A stretch of DNA of 64,000 bases from Pseudomethylobacillus aquaticus (GTDB lineage: Bacteria; Pseudomonadota; Gammaproteobacteria; Burkholderiales; Methylophilaceae). The stretch lies in assembly GCF_003730115.1 (NCBI RefSeq), contig NZ_RJVP01000003.1, positions 62,001 through 126,000 of the forward strand. Reading direction: 5' to 3'. Below, piece after piece: positions 9,099 through 17,188 of this stretch; positions within the stretch are counted from its first letter, which is position 1, and every line of letters starts with the position of its first letter. Below the pieces are notes generated by a model. That model had not been told where the DNA came from. It was given only the letters and a program-made list of their open reading frames with translations, and searched no databases. Both the position numbers and the translations under genes were made by a program.

Positions 9099-9109
9099 TT
9101 TCAAGACTT

Positions 9110-9140
9110 AGGCTACTTTTTGGTAGCCTTTTTCTTTTTC
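9110..9140 (+). terminator. Intrinsic terminator of tRNA-Arg
   Basis: A 7-bp stem AGGCTAC/GTAGCCT around a T-rich loop is followed at once by a T-rich run (TTTTTCTTTTT). It starts 12 bp after the tRNA CCA end. Confidence 0.85.
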
Positions 9141-9208
9141 TACAGGGAAAACGTCACAATTCCCCGCCAGACGTCGGCGTGGCCGCCGGTTGGATGTTGG
9201 CAAGCTTG

Positions 9209-10468
9209 CTAAATCCAGCCCTCCAATGCAAACGGATTAAGAAACTGCCGCCCCCACAGAAATGCACGCTCTACTTCATTAAGGTTAGCTTCATTACATA
9301 CAGCCTCCCATTGAGAGCGAATTGTCTCAAGCTGGTCGTCAATAATTGCGCGCGCGCGGCCCTCTTGAAGCAGAAAATGTGGTGCAACTTCCATGCAAAT
9401 CGTTAATTGACTGAATCTGTTCTGGCCAGTAATCAACATCGCTTGCGTGGCTTCGCCGCCTGTCCGTCCTTGCGGACAGATATCATAGGCAGGCGTTAAT
9501 GTAAGTGCCTGACCATCCCAGAAGGCAGCATGGTTGCGGGCATGGTCATCGGTATTACCAGACAGGATGTTAAATACAATCCGTCCAAACAACTCTTCGA
9601 GTGTTCGCGTGGGTTCAGTGAAACGGTGTCTGATCAATGTTGCTAAATCTTCATAGCTGGCATATCGCGCCTCTGTTTCATCCAGTTCCAACATCGTCAA
9701 CGCCGATACCAATGCGCGTCGTGTCCAGCCGTTTTCAACAGAGATACGATCAAACCGTTCAATCAAAAGCACATCTTTACCTAAGGCGCGGGTTAGCCTA
9801 ACTGGCGCAACATTTAGACCAACAACAGAAGCAAGCCTCATAGCAACGAACTCTGCTTTCACGACGTTGTAGAGGTCATTGCTTGCTGAGAATTTGGCAA
9901 TGTATTTTCTATCTCCGTCAACAATCAAAGCCTTGGGACGCGCTCCTCCCAAAGAGGTACCGTGTTGAAGCGCAAGATCAAATTCAGGGCTGAGCGGAAC
10001 ACCTTGTTCCACACGCTCTGCTGATTGAATCAATTCATCCAGCGTTGCATTCTGGCGCTCTCGCGTTACGTATTGCGTGGCCGAGCCTTGAAAATCCAGT
10101 GCGCCAATACGATCAGAGCCAGACTCTAAAAGATAGGTCAGCTCATCAAGTTCAACAGGATCAGCATTACGTCCTTTCAGCCCCAATGTCCGGTTGATAA
10201 TGACGCGTCGCCCCCATGCATCCGGGGATGCATCGCGGATACAACTAGGCAACTTCATATTTTCACGCAACGGAATTTCACCTGATTGAAGCGGCAATTC
10301 CGGTGCATAAATAGCAATCGCATTGTTCCGGGCTAAATAGCTTCGACCATAGTTAAATAGCAGCCTTCCATCGTCTTGGCGGGCAATACGACCGGCAACG
10401 ACTGGCTCACTTTCATTTGGCAGCCATATCCAGACATACGCTTCAGCAGCAGGATGATTAGAAGTCAT
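9209..10468 (-). CDS. hipA: HipA-family toxin kinase
   Basis: HipA kinases are type II toxins. Classical HipA phosphorylates the glutamyl-tRNA synthetase and stops growth. The 419 residues show the N-terminal HipA_N subdomain (to about 110), the G-loop region GTSLGGARPKA (170-180) and the core lysine strand KYIAKFS (188-194). The catalytic loop NTDDHARN (305-312) and the metal-binding Asp (TPAYDICP, Asp329) are also intact, so the kinase appears functional. The start overlaps the end of the antitoxin gene by 11 bp. Coding sequence here is visibly less GC-rich than the flagellar genes, consistent with transfer. The target cannot be told from sequence. Confidence 0.93.
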   Translation of the reverse strand: MTSNHPAAEAYVWIWLPNESEPVVAGRIARQDDGRLLFNYGRSYLARNNAIAIYAPELPLQSGEIPLRENMKLPSCIRDASPDAWGRRVIINRTLGLKGRNADPVELDELTYLLESGSDRIGALDFQGSATQYVTRERQNATLDELIQSAERVEQGVPLSPEFDLALQHGTSLGGARPKALIVDGDRKYIAKFSASNDLYNVVKAEFVAMRLASVVGLNVAPVRLTRALGKDVLLIERFDRISVENGWTRRALVSALTMLELDETEARYASYEDLATLIRHRFTEPTRTLEELFGRIVFNILSGNTDDHARNHAAFWDGQALTLTPAYDICPQGRTGGEATQAMLITGQNRFSQLTICMEVAPHFLLQEGRARAIIDDQLETIRSQWEAVCNEANLNEVERAFLWGRQFLNPFALEGWI

Positions 10469-10817
10469 CTTTTACCACCGTTCTTGTTTTATGAACGGCT
10501 TTAGGAAGCAGACGTAACTTATCTTCCTGCTCCTTGATATGCATCGTCAGTGTATTGCTGCTATCCGCTTCAAACAGCGCAACCCCTACAATCGTAGCGG
10601 CTTCGATCACAACACCGATACCACAGCGCGGATCACCTTGCTCAATCCGTTGCATCATGTCGCGCGAAATGCCGACGCGTTCAGCCAGCGCTTGAACAGT
10701 TAGCTTGCGTTCGATGCGATTAATACGAATTAAACTGCCGAGCAAAGTCACCGCCTCCCGCGCATAGCGGGAGTAAGTACGTACAATTGTTGGGCGTTGA
10801 GTGGTGTCCATATCCAA
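10458..10817 (-). CDS. hipB: HipB-type Xre-family antitoxin
   Basis: This is a 119-residue DNA-binding antitoxin with one Xre/Cro helix-turn-helix around residues 35-95 (LTVQALAERVGISRDMMQRI). It is the first gene of the pair and overlaps hipA by 11 bp, as usual for hipBA. The N-terminal extension (about 30 residues) and C-terminal basic tail exceed the minimal HTH; the tail may contact the kinase. The operator is probably in the AT-rich upstream region, where a TATATG/CATATA inverted repeat is present. Confidence 0.88.
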   Translation of the reverse strand: MDMDTTQRPTIVRTYSRYAREAVTLLGSLIRINRIERKLTVQALAERVGISRDMMQRIEQGDPRCGIGVVIEAATIVGVALFEADSSNTLTMHIKEQEDKLRLLPKAVHKTRTVVKDDF

Positions 10818-10877
10818 AATCCTGTTTACACAGCTTAACTTTAACTAAAAAAACGAACACCATCAATAAAAAATAAC

Positions 10878-10894
10878 TATATGTAAGTCATATA
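10878..10894. promoter_or_regulatory. Possible hipBA operator (inverted repeat)
   Basis: TATATG and CATATA are separated by TAAGT about 60 bp upstream of the hipB start. HipB-like proteins bind short inverted repeats over their own promoter, so this is a candidate. The sequence is AT-rich and the match could be fortuitous. Confidence 0.35.
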
Positions 10895-10999
10895 TAGACT
10901 AAATGTATTTTAAGTAAGTCAAATAAATAATTTAAGTGTATGCGCGGACAAGTTGGCTCCAGAGCGTCTAAAAATAGTGGCAATTCCGCGCCACATCAC

Positions 11000-11035
11000 A
11001 AAAAGGCTTGCAACTTAACGGTTACAAACCTTTTT
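11000..11035 (-). terminator. Probable terminator downstream of hsdR
   Basis: AAAAAGGCTTG (11000-11010) and CAAACCTTTTT (11025-11035) form an 11-bp stem with one mismatch and a 14-nt loop. Read on the minus strand it ends in a T-run about 115 bp after the hsdR stop codon. It could also act on transcription from the plus strand. Confidence 0.45.
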
Positions 11036-11148
11036 TGTATCCATCATTCCGGCGGTAACGCAGCGAACCACAAAGGTAGCCCAGCGAACCACAAAACCAT
11101 TTCGCGGCTTAGCTTGTTTTCCATATCGCCAACCCGAGCGGGATCGAC

Positions 11149-14100
11149 TCAACTCCAGGCTTCACCCAACGCTTCTGCCTGCTGCAACACAAGCGTGATG
11201 GCGTTTTCCTGCTGATCCGGTGGGTATTTGTATTTGCGCAGGATGCGTTTCACCATCAACCGCAGCCTGGCGCGCACGCTTTCCCGTGCAGACCAGTCCA
11301 CAGAAAGGTTCTGACGCAGGTTTTCGGTCAGTTCGTGGGCGATTTTTTTGAGTGTTTCGTCAGTCAACTCACGCACTGCGGATTCGTTGTCGGCCAGCGC
11401 ATCATAAAAGCGCAGTTCATCCTCGCTGAGGCCCAATTCCACACCACGGTTTGCCGCCGTGCGGAATTTTTTGGCCATGTCGATCAGTTCCTCGATCACC
11501 TGAGCAGTCTCGATGGCACGGTTCTGATAGCGCTTGATGACATTGGCCAGCAGCTCGGAGAATTTCTTTTCCTGCACCACATTGCTGTTGAATTTGCTCT
11601 TGATCTCGCCTTGCAGCAGGCGCTCCAGCAGCTCGATGGCCAGGTTACGTTCCGGCAGATTACGCACCTCGGCCAGGAAAGCATCATCCAGTATGCCAAT
11701 ATTGGGCTTGTCCAGGCCCACGGCCTGAAACACATCCACCACGTCTTCTGACACCACGGCCGAGCCGATAATCTGCCGGATAGCCAGTTCGCGTACTTCA
11801 TCGGTGCGCTTTTGCTGGCTGATGTCACGCTTGGTGAGTATCACCTTCACGGCCTGCATGAAGGCCACCTCATCGCGGCGCGCCTTGGCTTCATCCAGCG
11901 TACAGCACAGACTGAACGCCTTGCTCATGCCTAGCGCTGTGTCCGCAAAGCGCTTTTTTCCGTCGCGCTGGCCCAGCACATGGTTGGCGGCACCGGCCAG
12001 GCGCTTGTGACCCACCGTGGTAAAGTCACTGTAATCATAGCCATGCAGCAGGCTACGCAGTACATCGAGTTTTTCTTCCAGCACGGCGTAGGCTTCTGCC
12101 ACATCCACCGTGGGGCGGCCACGCCCCTGACTGGCGGTGTATTCCTTGAGCGCACTCTTTAGCTCATTGGCAATGCCGATATAGTCCACCACCAGCCCGC
12201 CCTGCTTGTCCTTGAACACGCGGTTAACCCGGGCGATGGCCTGCATCAGGTTATGGCCTTTCATGGGTTTATCCACATACAGCGTGTGCACGCACGGCGC
12301 ATCAAAGCCAGTCAGCCACATGTCCCGCACAATCACCATCTGCAGCGGGTCTGCCGGGTCTTTGAAACGCTTTTCCAGACGCTTTTTCACCTGCGCACTG
12401 TAGATATGCGGGCGCAACAGCGCCTTGTCACTGGCCGAGCCTGTCATCACAATCTTGATGGCGCCTTTTTCGGGGTCGGCATCATGCCAGTCCGGGCGCA
12501 AGCGGATGATCTCGTTGTAAAGGTGCACGCAAATCTCGCGGCTCATGGCCACCACCATGGCCTTGCCAGTCTGGGCGTGATTGCGCTGTTCAAAATGAGC
12601 CACCATGTCTGCGGCCACACTGGCCACTCTGGGTTCAGCGCCCACCACCTTTTCCAGCGCGGCCCACTTGCTCTTGAGGCGGCTCTGCTGGCTTTCTTCC
12701 TCGTCTTCCGCCAGCTCGTCCACTTCCTCATCCAGCTGCGGCAACTCGGCCTGATTCAGCGACAGCCTGGCCAGCCGCGACTCAAAGTAGATCGCCACCG
12801 TGGCGCCGTCTTCCTTGGCCTGCTGCATGTCATACACATGAATGTAGTTGCCAAACACCGCGCGCGTGTCGCGGTCCTCACTGGAGACCGGCGTACCGGT
12901 AAACGCCACAAAAGTGGCATTGGGCAAGGCGTCACGCAGATGCTGTGCATAGCCCACCTGAAAACGGGTTTGGTATTCCGCATCCGGCTGGGCAGCCTTG
13001 AGCGTTTGGGTTTGATTAGCGGCAGGCGCTGGCGCCTTCAGGGTTTTCAGCTTGGCTTCAAAGCCGTATTGGGTGCGATGTGCTTCATCGGCAATCACCA
13101 CGATGTTGTGACGGTCGGAAAGCATGGGGAAACTGTCTTCATCTGCGCCCGGCATGAATTTCTGGATAGTGGCAAACAGAATGCCGCCCGAAGGCCGGTT
13201 AGTGAGCTTGTCGCGCAAATCCTGGCGCGTTTCAATCTGCACCGGCTGCTCGCGCAACAAATCCTGCGCCAGCGAAAACACACCGAACAACTGGCCGTCG
13301 AGGTCGTTGCGGTCGGTGATCACCACAATGGTGGGGTTCTGCATGGCGGCTTCCTGCATCACACGTGCCGCAAAGCAGGTCATGGTGATGCTCTTGCCGC
13401 TGCCCTGCGTGTGCCACACCACACCGCCCTTGCCGCGCACCTTGGCATCACCATCGGCACGCGAAGCGGCCACCACCTGCTGGATGGCGGCACGCACTGC
13501 ATGAAACTGATGGTAACCAGCCACCTTCTTCACCAGTGTGCCGTCGTCCTCAAACAACACAAAAAAGCGCAGATAATCCAGCAGCGTGACCGGGGCCAGC
13601 AAGCCCTGCACCAGCGTTTCCAGCTCGTTGAACTGGCCCAACGGGTCCAGCGTCACGCCGTCGATGGTGCGCCACTGCATGAAGCGCTCCGCATTGGCAG
13701 AAAGTGACCCCAGACGCGCCTCGCTGCCGTCCGAGATTACCAGCAGCGCGTTGTAGTGAAACACATCCGGGATCTGTTCCTTGTAGGTTTGCAGCTGCTC
13801 GTAGGCCTTCCAGATATCGGCGTTTTCGTCCGCCGGGTTCTTCAGCTCCAGCAGCACCAGCGGCAGGCCGTTCACAAACAGGATGATGTCCGGGCGGCGG
13901 GTGTGGTGCGGCCCCTTGATGGAAAACTGGTTAATGGCCAGCCACTCGTTGCGGGCCGGCTCGGCCCAATCCATCAGGCGCACCAGATCGCCACGCGTTT
14001 CACCCTCCTGCTGGTATTGCACCGGCACACCGCCCACCAACAGCTTGTGGAAATGACGGTTGGCTGACAACAATGCCGGGATACCCAAATCCAGCACCTG

Positions 14101-14307
14101 CTTGATGGCATCCTCGCGGGCCGCCGTGGGAATGTGCGGGTTTAGCCGCTGCACTGCCTCACGCAAGCGGAACGGCAGCAGCACCTGCCGGTAATCGCTG
14201 CGCTCGGGCTGCTCGCCATCGGGCGCAATGTCCGGGCCGTAACGATGCTGGTAACCTTGCGCCTGCAGCCAGGCCAGGGTTTCTTGTTCGAGTTGGTCTT
14301 CGGTCAT
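11149..14307 (-). CDS. hsdR: Type I restriction enzyme, R subunit
   Basis: HsdR is the motor and nuclease subunit that translocates and cuts DNA lacking the host methylation pattern. With the start at 14307 (MTEDQLEQETLAW, the usual family start) it has 1052 residues. Domains: a PD-(D/E)xK nuclease (Asp140, ELK at 154-156), an SF2 motor with Walker A TQGSGKS (300-306), DEAH (407-410), and motif VI-like QAIARVNR. A long helical C-terminal part ends in a region that docks on the methylase core. The frame is intact. It is the last gene of the operon, separated from the HEPN-like gene by about 250 bp. A GTG 33 bp further upstream is an alternative start. Confidence 0.95.
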   Translation of the reverse strand: MTEDQLEQETLAWLQAQGYQHRYGPDIAPDGEQPERSDYRQVLLPFRLREAVQRLNPHIPTAAREDAIKQVLDLGIPALLSANRHFHKLLVGGVPVQYQQEGETRGDLVRLMDWAEPARNEWLAINQFSIKGPHHTRRPDIILFVNGLPLVLLELKNPADENADIWKAYEQLQTYKEQIPDVFHYNALLVISDGSEARLGSLSANAERFMQWRTIDGVTLDPLGQFNELETLVQGLLAPVTLLDYLRFFVLFEDDGTLVKKVAGYHQFHAVRAAIQQVVAASRADGDAKVRGKGGVVWHTQGSGKSITMTCFAARVMQEAAMQNPTIVVITDRNDLDGQLFGVFSLAQDLLREQPVQIETRQDLRDKLTNRPSGGILFATIQKFMPGADEDSFPMLSDRHNIVVIADEAHRTQYGFEAKLKTLKAPAPAANQTQTLKAAQPDAEYQTRFQVGYAQHLRDALPNATFVAFTGTPVSSEDRDTRAVFGNYIHVYDMQQAKEDGATVAIYFESRLARLSLNQAELPQLDEEVDELAEDEEESQQSRLKSKWAALEKVVGAEPRVASVAADMVAHFEQRNHAQTGKAMVVAMSREICVHLYNEIIRLRPDWHDADPEKGAIKIVMTGSASDKALLRPHIYSAQVKKRLEKRFKDPADPLQMVIVRDMWLTGFDAPCVHTLYVDKPMKGHNLMQAIARVNRVFKDKQGGLVVDYIGIANELKSALKEYTASQGRGRPTVDVAEAYAVLEEKLDVLRSLLHGYDYSDFTTVGHKRLAGAANHVLGQRDGKKRFADTALGMSKAFSLCCTLDEAKARRDEVAFMQAVKVILTKRDISQQKRTDEVRELAIRQIIGSAVVSEDVVDVFQAVGLDKPNIGILDDAFLAEVRNLPERNLAIELLERLLQGEIKSKFNSNVVQEKKFSELLANVIKRYQNRAIETAQVIEELIDMAKKFRTAANRGVELGLSEDELRFYDALADNESAVRELTDETLKKIAHELTENLRQNLSVDWSARESVRARLRLMVKRILRKYKYPPDQQENAITLVLQQAEALGEAWS

Positions 14308-14555
14308 AAATGTTGACGGCAAGGTTTTGTGTTTAAGCACTTAAATTGTTGATTTAGTTGCAACATCCGCCAGAATCCTCAAGAGGTTCATTTTGAGTTT
14401 AAGCCCTCTCATGCCCAGAATGGAAGATACCGGGCATAACGGGTAGAGGTTGTCTTCGATTCTAAACCCGTTGTTAACGCATGCTTTAATTTGATGCATG
14501 GGTTTTAAGGTGTTCGTTAATAACAAGCGTTGTGAAAATACACAATCGAAAGCCG

Positions 14556-15977
14556 TTATTGCTTCACAAGAGTTTGTTTCTGGAGGTTCTCCCAGTAAGC
14601 TCGTTCATACCAAAACTCGCGTCGCAGTATGTTTGAACCGGGCTGGATCGCCACTGGAGCTGGCAACTCAAGCAGCTTGAACACCAGCCTTTCCAGAAGG
14701 ATGGTCAAATGCCACTGTGCAACCGCGAGGCTTTGATGATGGATGCTGCGTGTATCCGTATGACTCAGTGTATCTCGTATCTCCTTCAAGCCTGGCTTTT
14801 CATCAGTGCCCGCAATTGGCCACAAATCCTCCACACTGCCTTTCATAAAGGATGAAATAAAACCATCAATTTTGTGCCTGAGGGAAGGTTTATCTTGTTG
14901 AATATTATTGATAAAACCATCCAGACGTTTATTTAAAGCCGAGGCTTGATCGGAATCAGGATTTTCTATTTTCGCCTTCTTCAGGTTGTTAATAAAACCG
15001 GACAAGATTTCAGTTTCAATTAGCGTGGTTCGAGCTGCCACCTTTGGCGTGATGATAAATTTCTCAAGCATTCGATACTGAAAAATAAACTTTTCTTCCG
15101 TGGATTCATCAAGATGCGGCGCAAGTGCGTATGAAAAATCCGATAACTGCTCTTGTTCCTCGGGATTTTTATCCGGCCATGATGCCAGGCCCGATAAGGC
15201 CACTTCTGTGAACTCATCATCCTCAACAATGAATCTACCCGGCTTAGGTGGCATGAATGGAGTTAGCCGCTTATCAAGCGGATCAAGATAGACCTCTATT
15301 CGTTGCCCTGCATTCTCAATCGTCCAGCCTAGCAAAACAATACGCTGTCGAACCAGAATCGATAGCCAATCCAGCATCTTTCTAAAATGGCTAATCAATA
15401 ACTCATGTTCACCATCCGGCATTGTGACGGCGGCGTAGTAGCCGTAATGTACGGTCGCCGTTCCATTGCTGGCTTCAGCAAGATCAAACACCCACTCCTT
15501 GCTAAAAACAATCTGGCCCAACTCAGGTGTAGCCAGCGTGAAAAGTTCAGCTGTCTGGTCCGCACTCGCACCGTAATTGAGCTGTGCATTCAAATGCTCT
15601 ACAAAAAACTTGGTCGTAGAGAGGTGAAATCTGATGATTGGTGTACTACATGCACCTGACATTGCAACACGCCTGGTTTCGACTTTTCCGACATGCGTAA
15701 TCAAAATTGCCGGCATTGAAAAACGACGGTGTGGCAACTGAGACCGAGGCAAGGAGCGACACTGAAAGTCACTTATTTCAACATGCACATCAGGCGTAAT
15801 ACTCGTGATGCTGCATGGGTTTTTAATCTTTGGTATCTGCTGCAACCCAATCGGCACACGGACAATGATATTGGCCACCTCCCCAGCGACCAAAGGCGGT
15901 GTAACAGAACAATCCACCTCGATTTTTTGACCGCATGCACCCGTCAACACACCATCAAAAGCAATCTCTCTGCACAT
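14556..15977 (-). CDS. Unrecognised 473-aa protein with C-terminal HEPN-like R-x4-H motif
   Basis: No family name is certain. The N-terminal two thirds look like beta-rich binding domains. The C-terminal part is helical and begins with EEKFIFQYRMLEKFI (295-309), a segment typical of the first helices of ApeA-like HEPN proteins. It then carries IRDTLSHTD with Arg401 and His406, matching the R-x4-6-H catalytic motif of HEPN ribonucleases, and ends with a long closing helix (QWHLTILLERLVFKLLEL). Many HEPN proteins are RNases used in phage defence. The gene sits between hsdS and hsdR on the same strand, 14 bp after hsdS, the same slot in which EcoprrI carries prrC. Unlike PrrC it has no ABC ATPase domain. 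It is AT-richer than hsdM and hsdR. RNase activity is inference. Confidence 0.65.
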   Translation of the reverse strand: MCREIAFDGVLTGACGQKIEVDCSVTPPLVAGEVANIIVRVPIGLQQIPKIKNPCSITSITPDVHVEISDFQCRSLPRSQLPHRRFSMPAILITHVGKVETRRVAMSGACSTPIIRFHLSTTKFFVEHLNAQLNYGASADQTAELFTLATPELGQIVFSKEWVFDLAEASNGTATVHYGYYAAVTMPDGEHELLISHFRKMLDWLSILVRQRIVLLGWTIENAGQRIEVYLDPLDKRLTPFMPPKPGRFIVEDDEFTEVALSGLASWPDKNPEEQEQLSDFSYALAPHLDESTEEKFIFQYRMLEKFIITPKVAARTTLIETEILSGFINNLKKAKIENPDSDQASALNKRLDGFINNIQQDKPSLRHKIDGFISSFMKGSVEDLWPIAGTDEKPGLKEIRDTLSHTDTRSIHHQSLAVAQWHLTILLERLVFKLLELPAPVAIQPGSNILRREFWYERAYWENLQKQTLVKQ

Positions 15978-15991
15978 GCTCTCGCTCCGGT

Positions 15992-17188
15992 TTAATTATC
16001 GTGTGGCAGGCGCAACTGACCCGAGATCAGGCGGGGTAGCAGCGTGTCGCGGAGGGTGGCGAGGGTTTGGGCTTGCACCAAATTCACAACGATACGCTCA
16101 ATAAACGGACTAAGGATTTCATCAACAGCCTTCAAGACGGTATCCGATGCCACAACCACCTTGGCATCCGATAAATGGCGTCTCTGAATATGCCCCATAG
16201 TTGTCGCTTTGCTGGCTGCGATCTGTCGAAAGTTATCAAGATGTTGGCGCGTCCACAGGTAATAGAACCACTTTGGATAGTCCGACGAAGTAACTTTGAA
16301 CAGATGCTGATTCAGAGCGCCCTCACCACCACACCAAATCTCAACTTCGAGACTGCCTGACCAAGAAAATAATACATCACCATTTTTAACAACATATTCA
16401 GGCTTGATCGTGCGCGATGCCAAGTCAGATCCTACCGTGTCCCCCTTTCTGAGCTGCGCAATCTTGATAACTGGCAAGTCGTCGATGCCAGTTGGCGGAA
16501 ATTTCTGTAGAGCCAGTCCGTTTAGGAAACTAGCAACGGCATCAAGCGACGTGACGCCCCACCCCTTCGGGACCAACCCCAATTCCGATTCCTCGAAGCT
16601 GTCCGGGAACAGGGTGGCTGTGGCTTCATCCATGCCTTCGGGGGCGCGGCCTTCCATCTTGGCGCGCACGGGGTCGAAATCGACAAACCACGACTTGAAC
16701 AGCGCATGGGCGATGGCTTCGAGGGTGGCGTTGGTTTCGCGCAGGAGGGAGATGCGGTCGTCGAGTGCACCGAGAAAAGAGGCGATTTCGGCCTGCATAG
16801 CAAGTGAAGGTATGCATACTGCGACAGCATGTGCGTTTTCGCGGTTTAGGCCTGGAACCGCGCTATCCGAATTCATTTCGGATAGCGCCAGTGTCTTAAG
16901 TAAATAGTAAGTAAAGCGGATGTCCCGATTTGTGGGATCATCCTCAACATAGAACGCAGTGTCGATTGGCCAGAATGGACCAGGTGCGAACGTAACGCTC
17001 CCTGCCGTTCCCTTTCGCCCGATGACGATGCCAGGAGACTTCACCAAGGGCTCAGTGTGACTCGCCACAACACCCGCTGAGCTCATCACTGGAAACAATC
17101 CTGCCACTCGCGCCCGCTGAGGAAGCCCTTTTCCGTACTTGAACGGACAAAACTCACCAACGGTGCTGGTAGTCCACTCAGAACCCAT
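15992..17188 (-). CDS. hsdS: Type I restriction-modification specificity subunit
   Basis: HsdS chooses the bipartite DNA target for both methylation and restriction. The 398 residues contain two target-recognition domains (about 5-150 and 205-350). Each is followed by a conserved helical spacer; the first reads LGALDDRISLLRETNATLEA, and a KSWFVDFDPVRAKMEG block precedes the second domain. The gene starts 11 bp inside the 3' end of hsdM and ends 14 bp before the HEPN-like gene. The two recognition domains are the parts expected to differ between strains. No internal frameshift or inverted-repeat switching site is visible. Confidence 0.94.
   Translation of the reverse strand: MGSEWTTSTVGEFCPFKYGKGLPQRARVAGLFPVMSSAGVVASHTEPLVKSPGIVIGRKGTAGSVTFAPGPFWPIDTAFYVEDDPTNRDIRFTYYLLKTLALSEMNSDSAVPGLNRENAHAVAVCIPSLAMQAEIASFLGALDDRISLLRETNATLEAIAHALFKSWFVDFDPVRAKMEGRAPEGMDEATATLFPDSFEESELGLVPKGWGVTSLDAVASFLNGLALQKFPPTGIDDLPVIKIAQLRKGDTVGSDLASRTIKPEYVVKNGDVLFSWSGSLEVEIWCGGEGALNQHLFKVTSSDYPKWFYYLWTRQHLDNFRQIAASKATTMGHIQRRHLSDAKVVVASDTVLKAVDEILSPFIERIVVNLVQAQTLATLRDTLLPRLISGQLRLPHDN

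Larger units (their letters stand above)
10818..11148. other. AT-rich intergenic region between hipBA and hsdR
   Basis: This 331-bp stretch holds no credible gene. The part next to hipB is strongly AT-rich and contains the hipBA promoter. The inverted repeat TATATG-5 nt-CATATA (10878-10894) is a possible operator. A near-perfect 11-bp inverted repeat (11000-11010 with 11025-11035) lies downstream of hsdR. The rest shows short direct repeats (AGCGAACCACAAA twice at about 11060-11096) of unknown meaning. Confidence 0.6.

Noticed and set aside
12253-13707. 484-codon open frame opposite hsdR
   Set aside because: It mirrors the hsdR coding sequence and is rich in His, Arg and Leu with no domain. 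hsdR itself has all its motifs intact.
14341-14526. 61-codon open frame between the HEPN-like gene and hsdR
   Set aside because: It has the right strand, and its stop lies just before hsdR, but there is no ribosome-binding site or recognisable motif. The region contains AAACCC/GGGTTT inverted repeats that look structural rather than coding.
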